Assembly (NCBI GenBank): GCA_035249905.1
Contig: DATFFT010000035.1
Span: forward strand, 1-64,000
DNA: 64,000 bases
Reading direction: 5' to 3'
Source of the DNA: JAOUEA01 sp035249905
GTDB taxonomy: Bacteria; Actinomycetota; UBA4738; HRBIN12
Shown here: positions 32,829-40,779 of the stretch, one piece after another
How positions within the stretch are numbered: the first letter of the stretch is position 1
How the letters are laid out: each line of letters starts with the position of its first letter
Position numbers and translations under genes: made by a program
The notes under the pieces: model-generated
Seen by the model: only the letters and a program-made list of their open reading frames with translations
Told to the model about the DNA's origin: nothing
Databases searched by the model: none

Positions 32829-33994
32829 GCCGGCACCCCTTCCGCTGCCATCACGGCCTTCGCGGCCGCGTCGTCGAGATCGACCGCCTGGATCAGCTCG
32901 AGACCGCTCCCGTCGAGGATCGCGCGTCCTTCCTCGACGTTCGTGCCGGCGAGGCGCACGATGACGGGCTGGCCGATCTCCTGATCCCGGGCTGCCTGCA
33001 CCACGCCCTGCGCGATCCAGTCGCAGCGGTTGATGCCGGCGAAGATGTTCACGAGTATCGCGCGCACGTTCGGGTCCTGCAGCACGATGCGGAACGCGTT
33101 CGCGATCTTCTCGGCGCTCGCGCCGCCGCCCACGTCGAGGAAGTTCGCAGGGCGGCCGCCGTGGTGCACGATCGCGTCCATCGTTCCCATCGCGAGGCCG
33201 GCGCCGTTCACGATGCACCCGACCGATCCGTCGAGCGCGATGTAGTTCAGGCCGTGGCCGATGGCCTCGACCTCCTTCGGGTCCTCCTCGTCGAAGTCGC
33301 GCAGCTCGACCACGTCGCCCTGACGGAACAGCGCGTTGTCGTCGAAGCTGATCTTCGCGTCGAGCGCGACGAGCTCGCCGTCCTCGGTCTCGATGAACGG
33401 GTTCACCTCGAGCATCAGGCAGTCGAGGTCGCGGAAGAGCCGGTACATGCGCTTGAGCAGCCGCGTGAACGAGGTGGTCTTCTTCCCGAGCCCGATCGCC
33501 GTGGCGACCTTCCGGCACTGGAAGTCGAGCAGCCCGACGCCGGGATCGATGTACTCCGAGTGGATCGCGTCGGGGTCCGAGGCAGCGACGTGCTCGATGT
33601 CGACACCGCCCTCGGCGCTGGCGACCACCACGACGCGTTGTGAATCGCGGTCGACGACGAGCGACAGGTAGAACTCGCGCTCGATGCGCGAGGCGCGCTC
33701 GACGAGCACGCGGCTGATGCGTTGACCCTCGGGGCCGGTCTGTTCGGTGACGAGGGTCGACCCCAGCATCTGATCCGCGATCTCGGCGACCTTCGCCGGG
33801 GAGTTGCCGATCTTCACACCGCCCGCCTTGCCCCGCCCCCCGGCGTGGATCTGCGCCTTCACGACCCACCGCCTGCCCCCGAGCTCCTCCGCAACGCGGG
33901 CGGCGGCCTTCGACGAGTACACGACCTCGCCGCGGGGCGTGGTGACCCGGTACTGGCGCAGCAGCGCCTTGGCCTGGTACTCGTGGACGTTCAT
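32825..33994 (-). CDS. mtkA: Malate(succinate)-CoA ligase, beta subunit (ATP-grasp)
   Basis: This 389-aa ATP-grasp subunit begins MNVHEYQAKALLRQY and has KAQIHAGGRGKAGG, LMLEVNPFIET, GCIVNGAGLAMGTMD and the loop ILVNIFAGINRCDWIAQGVV followed by VRLAGTNVEEG. In classical SucC the last region usually reads NIFGGIVRCD and RLEGTN; the AGINRCDW/RLAGTN form is, from memory, that of malate-CoA ligase MtkA of methylotrophs. ATG 33994 overlaps the malyl-CoA lyase stop (ATGA) and its own stop overlaps the alpha subunit. The assignment rests on motif and operon; an alignment would settle it. Confidence 0.78.
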   Translation of the reverse strand: MNVHEYQAKALLRQYRVTTPRGEVVYSSKAAARVAEELGGRRWVVKAQIHAGGRGKAGGVKIGNSPAKVAEIADQMLGSTLVTEQTGPEGQRISRVLVERASRIEREFYLSLVVDRDSQRVVVVASAEGGVDIEHVAASDPDAIHSEYIDPGVGLLDFQCRKVATAIGLGKKTTSFTRLLKRMYRLFRDLDCLMLEVNPFIETEDGELVALDAKISFDDNALFRQGDVVELRDFDEEDPKEVEAIGHGLNYIALDGSVGCIVNGAGLAMGTMDAIVHHGGRPANFLDVGGGASAEKIANAFRIVLQDPNVRAILVNIFAGINRCDWIAQGVVQAARDQEIGQPVIVRLAGTNVEEGRAILDGSGLELIQAVDLDDAAAKAVMAAEGVPA

Positions 33995-34974
33995 CTCGCG
34001 CCCCCCCCTCGCACGCGCATCTGCTCGACCTTGCGCATCAGGTTCTCGGCCATGCGGATCGAGGCGGCGTCGATCAGCCGGCCGTCGAGCGAGACCGCTC
34101 CCCTGCCCTCGTTCGCGCCTTCCTCCATCGCCTTCAGGATGCGCTCGGCGTGCTCGACCTCGGTCGGCGCCGGCGTGAACACCTCGTTCGCGAGCTCGAT
34201 CTGCGACGGGTGGATCGCCCACTTGCCCTCGCACCCGAGGGCGGCGGCGCGGCGGGCGGCGCTGCGGAAGCCGTCGGCGTCGGCGAGGTCGCCGAACGGT
34301 CCGTCGATCGGACGCAGGCCCTGCGCCCGGCACGCCGCGACCATGCGGGAGATGCCGAAGTGCCATTGGTCGCCCCAGTGTTGGCTCCTTGCACCGCTTC
34401 CGGGGTCCGGATCGGTGAGCACCGCGTAGTCGGGGTTCGCGCCGCCGATGTTCGTCGTGCGTGCCTGGACGCTCGCCGCGTAGTCGGCCACCCCGAACAC
34501 CATCGCCTCGAGCCGGTCGGGCCGGGTACGCGAGATCGCCTCGACGTTCGCCATGCCGGCGGCGGTCTCGATCAGGATGTGGATGCCGATCCGGCCGGCT
34601 TCCCAGCCGTTGCGCTGCTCGATCTGGTCCAGCAGCGTCGCGACGAACTCGACGTCGCTCGGCGAGCCGACCTTGGGCACGAGCACCGTGTCGAGCATGT
34701 CGCCGCGCGCCTCGACGACTTCGACCACGTCGCGATAGCTCCAGTGCGTGTCGAGGCCGTTGATGCGCACGCTGATCGCGCACCGTGACCAGTCCTGCGC
34801 CCCGAGCGCCTCGATGACGTTCGTGCGAGCTCGCTCCTTGTCGTCGGGCGCGACGGCGTCCTCGAGGTCGAGGAAGACGACGTCGGCGCCGAGAGTGGGC
34901 GCCTTCTCGATCGCTCGTTCGTTCGTGCCGGGCACGGCGAGCTCGCTGCGATGCACCCGGTCAGTGCGAGCCAT
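33991..34974 (-). CDS. mclA: L-malyl-CoA / beta-methylmalyl-CoA lyase (CitE-like)
   Basis: This 327-aa HpcH/HpaI-CitE family lyase splits malyl-CoA into glyoxylate and acetyl-CoA. Conserved blocks are RSELAVPGTNERAIEK, GADVVFLDLEDAVAPDDKE, the metal-binding IETAAGMANVEAI, FGVADYAASV, CRAQGLRPIDGPFGD and GCEGKWAIHPSQIELANEVFTP. These agree closely with what I recall of Methylobacterium MclA rather than with citrate lyase CitE. ATG 34974 lies 8 nt after the aminotransferase stop. It is followed by both CoA-ligase subunits, the partner that makes its substrate. Confidence 0.88.
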   Translation of the reverse strand: MARTDRVHRSELAVPGTNERAIEKAPTLGADVVFLDLEDAVAPDDKERARTNVIEALGAQDWSRCAISVRINGLDTHWSYRDVVEVVEARGDMLDTVLVPKVGSPSDVEFVATLLDQIEQRNGWEAGRIGIHILIETAAGMANVEAISRTRPDRLEAMVFGVADYAASVQARTTNIGGANPDYAVLTDPDPGSGARSQHWGDQWHFGISRMVAACRAQGLRPIDGPFGDLADADGFRSAARRAAALGCEGKWAIHPSQIELANEVFTPAPTEVEHAERILKAMEEGANEGRGAVSLDGRLIDAASIRMAENLMRKVEQMRVRGGGAR

Positions 34975-34982
34975 GGTGGCTC

Positions 34983-36116
34983 CTAACCGGGGAGCACGGC
35001 GTCGAACGCGGCGAGCACGCGATCGGCGGTCTCGCGGTTGGCGTTCACGCCCATGAGCCCCACCCGCCAGATCGGCGGTGCCTTCGGGCCGAGCCCGCCG
35101 CCGATCTCGATGCCGTGCTCGCGCAGGAACCGCAGCTGGGCCTCCTTGCCGTCGATGCCTTCGGGCACCTTCACGGCGGAGAGCTGCACGAGCTGGTGCG
35201 CGGGGTCGGCCAGCAGGTCGTAGCCGCGGGCGCGGATCCCGTCCTGGAAGTACCGGCCGGCGTCGGCGTTGCGTTCCCACCGGGCCTCGAGACCTTCCTC
35301 GAGGGCGAGGCGGATGCCCTCGTACAGCGCGTAGTACTGCAGGATCGGCAGCGTGTGGTGGTAGGTGATGGGCCGGTCGATCCAGTACTTCGAGAGCTCC
35401 TCGAAATCGTAGTAGTAGGGCACGGGGCCGCCGTGGCGCTGCATCGCGGCCACGGCGCGTTCGCTGATCGTCACGGGCGCGATGCCGGGCGGGCATCCGA
35501 GCGCCTTCTGTGAGCACGAGTAGCCGTAGTCGATGCCCCACGCCTCGGCCTCGACCTGCTGCCCGCCGAGCGAGGTCACGCAGTCCACGTAGAGCAGCGC
35601 CTCGGAGCCGCTCGCGCGGAGCGCCTCGGCGAGCTCGGCGACCGGGAACTCGGCCCCGGTCGAGGTCTCCGCCTGCACGACGCTCACGATCTTCGTTCCT
35701 GGGTTCGCGGCGAGGGTCTCCATGATGCGGTCCACGCTCACGATCTGGCCGAAGTCGGCGGTGAGCTCGACCACGTCGGCGCCGGCGCTGTGCACGAAGT
35801 CGTTCAGACGGGATCCGAAGAACCCCCAATGGCAGCTGATCACCGTGTCGCCGGGCTCGACGAGGTTCATGAACCCGGCTTCCATCGCGGAGGTGCCCGA
35901 CGAGCTCAACGCGATCGTGAGCCCACCCTCGGGCCGGCGCCAGATCGCGCGCAGGCCCGTGACGAGATCGACCAGGATGTCCCAGAAGTCGGGGTCGAGG
36001 TGCCCGTTCATCGGAAGCTGCATCGCCTCGAGCACCTTCGGATGCACGTTCGACGGTCCGGGGCCGCAGAGCAGCCGGTCGCCCGGAGATATCGCCGGGA
36101 TCGTCGCGTCGGTCAT
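34983..36116 (-). CDS. sgaA: Serine(alanine)-glyoxylate aminotransferase
   Basis: This 377-aa class V PLP aminotransferase of the AGXT/SgaA group opens with CGPGPSNVHPKVLEAM, has the cofactor lysine at Lys204 in YSCSQKALGCPPG, and the downstream ITYHHTLPILQYYAL and GIEIGGGLGPKAPPIWRVGLMG blocks. The enzyme moves the amino group of serine to glyoxylate, giving hydroxypyruvate and glycine; alanine is an alternative donor. ATG 36116 follows a GGAGGAAGGGG site. It is the first gene of the sga-mcl-mtkA-mtkB transcription unit, with a promoter-like region and palindrome upstream. Confidence 0.88.
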   Translation of the reverse strand: MTDATIPAISPGDRLLCGPGPSNVHPKVLEAMQLPMNGHLDPDFWDILVDLVTGLRAIWRRPEGGLTIALSSSGTSAMEAGFMNLVEPGDTVISCHWGFFGSRLNDFVHSAGADVVELTADFGQIVSVDRIMETLAANPGTKIVSVVQAETSTGAEFPVAELAEALRASGSEALLYVDCVTSLGGQQVEAEAWGIDYGYSCSQKALGCPPGIAPVTISERAVAAMQRHGGPVPYYYDFEELSKYWIDRPITYHHTLPILQYYALYEGIRLALEEGLEARWERNADAGRYFQDGIRARGYDLLADPAHQLVQLSAVKVPEGIDGKEAQLRFLREHGIEIGGGLGPKAPPIWRVGLMGVNANRETADRVLAAFDAVLPG

Positions 36117-36160
36117 GTGAGAACCCCTTCCTCCCGCGGTCGGCCGCGGTTCGACCCAAA

Positions 36161-36180
36161 CCTTGAACGCCGGTTCAAGG
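36161..36180. promoter_or_regulatory. Perfect palindromic operator candidate upstream of sga
   Basis: CCTTGAACGCCGGTTCAAGG has perfect 8-bp arms (CCTTGAAC/GTTCAAGG) around a 4-nt centre. Read on the minus strand it lies just downstream of the candidate -10 element, where a repressor would block the sga-mcl-mtkAB promoter. No U-run follows, so a terminator is unlikely. Confidence 0.5.
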
Positions 36181-36188
36181 AGGCGCCG

Positions 36189-36218
36189 AGTATGGCACAG
36201 GGGTCCGTCCGGGCGGTA
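36189..36218 (-). promoter_or_regulatory. Candidate promoter of the sga-mcl-mtkAB unit
   Basis: On the minus strand CTACCGC (36218-36212) is followed after 18 nt by the -10-like CATACT (36194-36189). Exactly the same arrangement, CTACCGC-N18-CATACT, occurs upstream of hprA (39967-39938), the first gene of the other serine-cycle unit. Confidence 0.45.
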
Positions 36219-36240
36219 GCCGAGGGCCGTGACCCGGGGT

Positions 36241-38895
36241 CTATCCGGTGTTCCGCAGGCCGGCCGAGACGCCGTTCACCGTGGCCTGCACGAGCCGTTC
36301 CGCCCGTCCACGGCCGTCGAGGAACCGCAGCTGCAGGAACGAGAGCGCGTCGACGTAGGGGTTGCGGAGCTCGACGGCCTGCTGCAGCTCCGGGCGGCAA
36401 TCGAGCAGGTCGGGGTGCCCCGCAACCTGCAGCACCAGCTCACGGGTGCGGGCCATCTCGTCGCGGATGTCGGCGGCGAGGTCATCTCGGCCACCCCGCG
36501 ACATGTACAACTCCGCGATGCCCGGGTCGGCCTTGGCGAGGGAGAGCTCGGCGTTCTCGATCATCGCTGTGAAGAACGGCCAGTCTCGGAACATCGCCCG
36601 GAGCGTCGTGAGGCCGCCTCGGCGCCGCGCGACCGCGTCGAGCCCGGTGCCAAGTCCGTACCAGCCGGGAAGGTTGACGCGGCTCTGCCCCCAGGCGAAC
36701 ACCCAGGGGATCGCGCGCAGATCGTCGAGCTCGTCGCCCCGCCCGAGCCCGCGCGCGACCGGTCTCGACGCGATCGGCAACGTCGAGATCTGCGCGATCG
36801 GCGTCACCTTGCGGAAGAACCGGACGAACCCCGGGGAGCCCACGAGCCTCTCGTAGGCCTCGCGTGAAGCTTCGGCCATGCTCTGGAGCTCGGCCTCGAA
36901 CCCGTCCGCCGGATCGGGCTCGTCGCCCCCGGCCGTGGCTCGCACCACGGCGTGCGTGAGCTGTTCGAGGTGGCGGCGGGCGAGCGTCGCGTCGCCGTAG
37001 CGCGCGAACGCCATCTCGCCCTGTTCGGTCACCGTGAACCGCCCGCCGACCGAGCCCGGTGGCTGCCCGAGGATCGCGCGGCTCGCCGGGCCGCCGCCCC
37101 GACCGAGCGCGCCACCGCGCCCGTGGAAGATCGTGAGCCGGAGATCGTGCCCCCGGGACCAGGCGGCCATCGCGCGCTGCGCCCGATAGAGCTCGATGTT
37201 CGCGGCGAGCACGCCGGCTTCCTTCGCCGAATCGGAGTAGCCGACCATCACCTCCAGCTCGCCCCGCCGCCGTCGCAGCATCTGCCTCGTTCCCGGCAGC
37301 GAGACCCACTCGTCGAGGATCGTCGTCGCGGTCGAGAGCTCGTTTCGGGATTCGAACAGTGGCACCGGCTGCACCTCGGCGGGGCGCTCGGGCGAGGCCA
37401 GACGGGCGAGGGCGCGCACACCGGCGAGGTCGGCGGCCGAGCGCGTGAAGCTCACGATCACCCGCTCGCACGCGACGGTTCCGAGCGGGTCCTGGATCTC
37501 ACGGATGGCTCGGAACGTGGCGAGCACCTCGCGGGTCGCTGCGCTCGTCCCTTCGCGCGGTGCCTGCCCCTTGCCCCTGGCGATCCGGTCGAGCGCCTGC
37601 GCGTTGCCCGCCGCGCGCGGTGCCAGCTCTCGGAGCGCCGCGTGGAGCACGTCGGCATGCTGACGCACCTCCATCTCCGCCAGGTGGAACCCGAACGTCT
37701 CCGCCTGCCATCGGAGATGCTGCAGCTCGCCCCACGCGAGGCCGGGGGCTCCGCCGGCGTCCAGGGAACGCTGCAGCACGTCGAGGTCCTCGATGAACTC
37801 CGACGCCTCACCGTAGGCGCCCCTGCCGCCGCTCCGGGTCGCGGCGAGCCGATGGGCGGCGAGCCCGAGCTTGCGACGGTGCGGCGCGTCGGGAAGCTTG
37901 CGAACGAGCTCGCGCGCCGGACCGGGCACGGCCCGCTCGTCGCGCTCGAGCGTTCGGCGAAGGGCCGCCGATGGCGGCACGTCGCGATCGCTCACCGACA
38001 GCGACCGAGCGATGCGCCTGGCCGCCGCCTCGAGTCCCCGGAGCACATGATCGGTCGCGATCGCCGAGGCGGCTCTCGTGGTCTCTGCGGTGACCGTCGG
38101 GTTCCCGTCGCGATCGCCGCCGACCCACGTGCCCCAGCGGAGGAACGGCGGGAAGGCGGGCGGGACCGCGCCGCTTCCCTCGGGGTCCATCGCTCGATCG
38201 ACCTCTCGGTAGACGAGCGGCAGGGTGGTGAAGACCGTCTGGTCGAAGAGCGCGAGCATCGCCCGCACCTCGTCGAGTGGCTCGGGGCGGGAATGCCGCA
38301 CGGGATCGGTGAGCCACAGACCCGTGATCTCTTCCCGCAGGTGTCGCATCGTCTCGGCACGCTCCGGTTGGCCGGGCCGCGGGTCGTCCAGCCGGTCGAG
38401 CAGGTCGCCGATGCGCCAGACGTGCTCGGCGACCGCCCTGCGCTTGGCCTCGGTCGGATGCGCCGTCAGCACGGGTCGGATCAGCAGGTCGTCGAACGAC
38501 GACGGCGTCGCGAGCTCGCCGAGCGCGGCCACCGAACCTTCCAGTGGCCGTGGGCCGTTGCTGCGCGCGCGGAGCGTTCTGATGCGATGGCGCTCCTCGG
38601 CCAGGTTCACGAGCTGGAAGTAGCAGGTGAACGCCCGGATCACGTGCTCGGCCCGGCCGGCATCGAGCGATGCGGTGAGCTCGACCACCCGCGCGCGCCG
38701 AGCCTCGGTCGGGCGACCTCGCTGGGCGATCGTGGCGCGCCGCAGGTCTTCGACGTCGGCGAGGAGCCCCGGCCCGCGGTGCTCGGCGATCGCCTCGCCC
38801 AGCGTCGTCGTGAGCATCCGGACGTCGTGTCGCAGCTCGGTCGGCATGGGACGGGCCCCGCCGCGGGCCCGGGCAGCGGCCGTCCGGGCGGGCAC
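36241..38895 (-). CDS. ppc: Phosphoenolpyruvate carboxylase
   Basis: This 884-aa enzyme carboxylates PEP to oxaloacetate. The catalytic histidine is in PVLTAHPTEAKRRA; GTWVGGDRDGNPTVTAETT, GYSDSAKEAGVLAANIEL, the catalytic loop FHGRGGALGRGGGPASRAIL and VFAWGQSRVNLPGWYG are all present, and the C-terminus ends RNTG as in other members. GTG 38895 lies 5 nt after the hprA stop, suggesting coupling; an in-frame ATG at 38847 (MPTELRHDVRML) would remove 16 Arg/Ala-rich residues and may be the true start. In the serine cycle this enzyme supplies the oxaloacetate that is reduced to malate. Confidence 0.95.
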   Translation of the reverse strand: MPARTAAARARGGARPMPTELRHDVRMLTTTLGEAIAEHRGPGLLADVEDLRRATIAQRGRPTEARRARVVELTASLDAGRAEHVIRAFTCYFQLVNLAEERHRIRTLRARSNGPRPLEGSVAALGELATPSSFDDLLIRPVLTAHPTEAKRRAVAEHVWRIGDLLDRLDDPRPGQPERAETMRHLREEITGLWLTDPVRHSRPEPLDEVRAMLALFDQTVFTTLPLVYREVDRAMDPEGSGAVPPAFPPFLRWGTWVGGDRDGNPTVTAETTRAASAIATDHVLRGLEAAARRIARSLSVSDRDVPPSAALRRTLERDERAVPGPARELVRKLPDAPHRRKLGLAAHRLAATRSGGRGAYGEASEFIEDLDVLQRSLDAGGAPGLAWGELQHLRWQAETFGFHLAEMEVRQHADVLHAALRELAPRAAGNAQALDRIARGKGQAPREGTSAATREVLATFRAIREIQDPLGTVACERVIVSFTRSAADLAGVRALARLASPERPAEVQPVPLFESRNELSTATTILDEWVSLPGTRQMLRRRRGELEVMVGYSDSAKEAGVLAANIELYRAQRAMAAWSRGHDLRLTIFHGRGGALGRGGGPASRAILGQPPGSVGGRFTVTEQGEMAFARYGDATLARRHLEQLTHAVVRATAGGDEPDPADGFEAELQSMAEASREAYERLVGSPGFVRFFRKVTPIAQISTLPIASRPVARGLGRGDELDDLRAIPWVFAWGQSRVNLPGWYGLGTGLDAVARRRGGLTTLRAMFRDWPFFTAMIENAELSLAKADPGIAELYMSRGGRDDLAADIRDEMARTRELVLQVAGHPDLLDCRPELQQAVELRNPYVDALSFLQLRFLDGRGRAERLVQATVNGVSAGLRNTG

Positions 38896-38900
38896 CCTGC

Positions 38901-39887
38901 TCAGCCGCCCAAGGCGTCGGGGTTGAGCAGCGTCGGCGGCCGCTCGCCGTCGAGCGCCGCGAACACGTTGTCGACGACGACCTCGCCCATCGCATTGCGT
39001 GTGTCGACCGTTGCGCTGCCGAGGTGGGGGATCACGACCGCGTTCTCGAGCTTCAGCAACCGGCCCTCGACCTCCGGCTCGCGCTCGAACACGTCAAGTC
39101 CGGCCGCGAAGATCTCGCCGGCCTCGAGGGCGTCGGCCAGCGCCGACTCGTCGATCACCGGGCCTCGCGATGTGTTCACGATCACCGCGGTGGGCTTCAT
39201 CGTCCGGAACGCCTCCGCGTCGAACAGGTGGCGCGTCTCGGGGGTGAGGTTCGTGTGGATCGAGACGACGTCGGCCTGCGCGAGCAGATCGGGGAGCTCG
39301 AGTCGCTCGGCGCCGGTCTCCCGCTCCACCTCTGACGGCAGCTGCACGGCGTCGCTGTAGACGACCCGCATCCCGAAACCCCTCGCGCGGCGTGCTACCG
39401 ACTGGCCGATGCGGCCGAACCCCACGATGCCGATCGTCTTGTGGTGCACGTCCTGGCCGAGCATCATCAACGGTCCCCAGATCCACGGCGTGCCGGCCCG
39501 CAGGAACCGCTCGCCCTCGCCGACCCGGCGCGCGGCGGCCATGATCAACGCGAAGGCCGTGTCGGCGGTGGTCTCGGTGAGCACGTCGGGTGTGTTCGTC
39601 GCGAGCACGCCGGCTTCGGTGCACGCGGCGATGTCGACGTTGTCGAAGCCCACGGCATGGTTGGCCACGACCTTCAGCTGCGACCCGGCTGCCGCGAGGA
39701 ATCCGGTGTCGACCTGCTCGGTCAGCATCGTCACGATCGCGTCGCGTCCGGAGATCACCTGGAGCAGCTCCTCGCGAGGGATGCCGAACTCGTTCTCGTG
39801 AACCGTGACGTCGCAGCGTTCCTGGAGCCGGGCGAGCGGCGCTTCCATGATCGGGCGGGTCACCAGCACGTTCGGACGGTCGGGCAT
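38901..39887 (-). CDS. hprA: Hydroxypyruvate/glyoxylate reductase (D-2-hydroxyacid dehydrogenase)
   Basis: This 328-aa NAD(P)H-dependent D-isomer-specific 2-hydroxyacid dehydrogenase has a Rossmann loop IGIVGFGRIGQSVARRARGFG, a catalytic Arg in VIVNTSRGPVIDE, Glu in DVFEREPEV and His in VIPHLGSAT. It resembles glyoxylate/hydroxypyruvate reductases (GyaR/GhrB/GRHPR group). In the serine cycle it reduces hydroxypyruvate, made by the aminotransferase in this cluster, to D-glycerate. ATG 39887 follows a CGAGGAGA site. It is the first gene of the hprA-ppc unit. Confidence 0.88.
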   Translation of the reverse strand: MPDRPNVLVTRPIMEAPLARLQERCDVTVHENEFGIPREELLQVISGRDAIVTMLTEQVDTGFLAAAGSQLKVVANHAVGFDNVDIAACTEAGVLATNTPDVLTETTADTAFALIMAAARRVGEGERFLRAGTPWIWGPLMMLGQDVHHKTIGIVGFGRIGQSVARRARGFGMRVVYSDAVQLPSEVERETGAERLELPDLLAQADVVSIHTNLTPETRHLFDAEAFRTMKPTAVIVNTSRGPVIDESALADALEAGEIFAAGLDVFEREPEVEGRLLKLENAVVIPHLGSATVDTRNAMGEVVVDNVFAALDGERPPTLLNPDALGG

Positions 39888-40182
39888 GTCGGTGGTCTCC
39901 TCGCGTTCGCTCCCGGTGCTCGGTCAGGACGTTGGGCAGTATGCCGCGGGTGGACACGGTCGCGGTAGGCGGGCCGACGATCCATACCTCGCGATCCGGG
40001 CTCGAGGTGCTGGGCGATGCCGTGTCGATGCGCTACTACCCCGAGCCCTTGGATCGGGACGCCACCAGACGAGCTGGGGTGACACGTGCTCGGCGCGCGC
40101 CAGCGCCGCGGCACGATCCGAGCGGACCGGGGCCATCTGATCTACCGCCTCGACCGTCCGGCCGGCTGAGCCGACAGGGCCG
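39888..40182. other. Intergenic region upstream of hprA
   Basis: These 295 bp hold the candidate hprA promoter (minus strand CTACCGC 39967-39961, CATACT 39943-39938). A rightward ORF beginning GTG 39950 (VDTVAVGGPTIHTSRSGLEV) looks protein-like for about 45 codons, but then becomes Arg/Pro-rich and runs into the convergent cyclophilin gene, so it is not called as a gene. It could be a decayed fragment. Confidence 0.4.
39938..39967 (-). promoter_or_regulatory. Candidate promoter of the hprA-ppc unit
   Basis: CTACCGC, an 18-nt spacer and CATACT read on the minus strand, ending about 50 nt before the hprA ATG. It is the same pattern as upstream of sga (36218-36189). Confidence 0.45.
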
Positions 40183-40692
40183 TCACTCGGCGATATCGAT
40201 GCGCTCGATCACGACATCGTCGGTCGGGCGGTCCTGGCCCGACGTGGACGACTTGGAGATGCGCTCGACGACGTCGTAGCCCTCGGTGACCTCGCCGAAG
40301 ATCGTGTGCCGCCCGGTGAGCCAGTCGGTGGGCGCCACCGTCACGAAGAACTGGCACCCGTTCGTGCCCGGGCCGGCGTTCGCCATCGCGAGCAACCCGG
40401 GACGATCGAACGACGGACCGTCGGGCGGGGTCTCGTCGTCGAAGGTATAGCCGGGGCCTCCAGTGCCGGTGCCGGTCGGGTCGCCGCCCTGGATCATGAA
40501 GCCGTCGATGACCCGGTGGAAGATCGTGCCGGGGTAGAGCGCCTCGGTCTTCTCCTGGCCGTCGCGGGGGTCGGTCCACCCCTTGGCTCCGGTGGCCAGG
40601 CCGACGAAGTTCTGAACGGTCTCGGGGGCGTGCTCGGGCATCAGTTGGACGGTGAACGATCCCTGGTTCGTCACGAACGTGGCGGTGGGCAT
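40183..40692 (-). CDS. Cyclophilin-type peptidyl-prolyl cis-trans isomerase
   Basis: This 169-aa cytosolic cyclophilin catalyses proline isomerisation. Active-site segments are TIFHRVIDGFMIQGGDPTGTGTGGPGY (with the catalytic Arg in FHRV), LLAMANAGPGTNGCQFFVTV and WLTGRHTIFGEV. No signal peptide is present. The ATG at 40692 has a GAGGAGG ribosome site. Confidence 0.95.
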   Translation of the reverse strand: MPTATFVTNQGSFTVQLMPEHAPETVQNFVGLATGAKGWTDPRDGQEKTEALYPGTIFHRVIDGFMIQGGDPTGTGTGGPGYTFDDETPPDGPSFDRPGLLAMANAGPGTNGCQFFVTVAPTDWLTGRHTIFGEVTEGYDVVERISKSSTSGQDRPTDDVVIERIDIAE

Positions 40693-40779
40693 GCGGAAGC
40701 CTCCTCGGTTCCCTCGGAAGCTTTCAGTCTACCGAGGGCGCGATGCCACCCCGGGGGCGCATCCTGGAACGCCTACGCC

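Noticed and set aside
31926..33994. Plain TCA-cycle sucCD annotation
   Set aside because: Not excluded, but the operon partners and the AGINRCDW/RLAGTN motifs of the beta subunit favour malate-CoA ligase.
39950..40279. Rightward ORF starting VDTVAVGGPTIHTSRSGLEV
   Set aside because: Only about 45 codons look protein-like; the rest is Arg/Pro-rich, overlaps the cyclophilin gene and has no ribosome site. Mentioned as intergenic content only.
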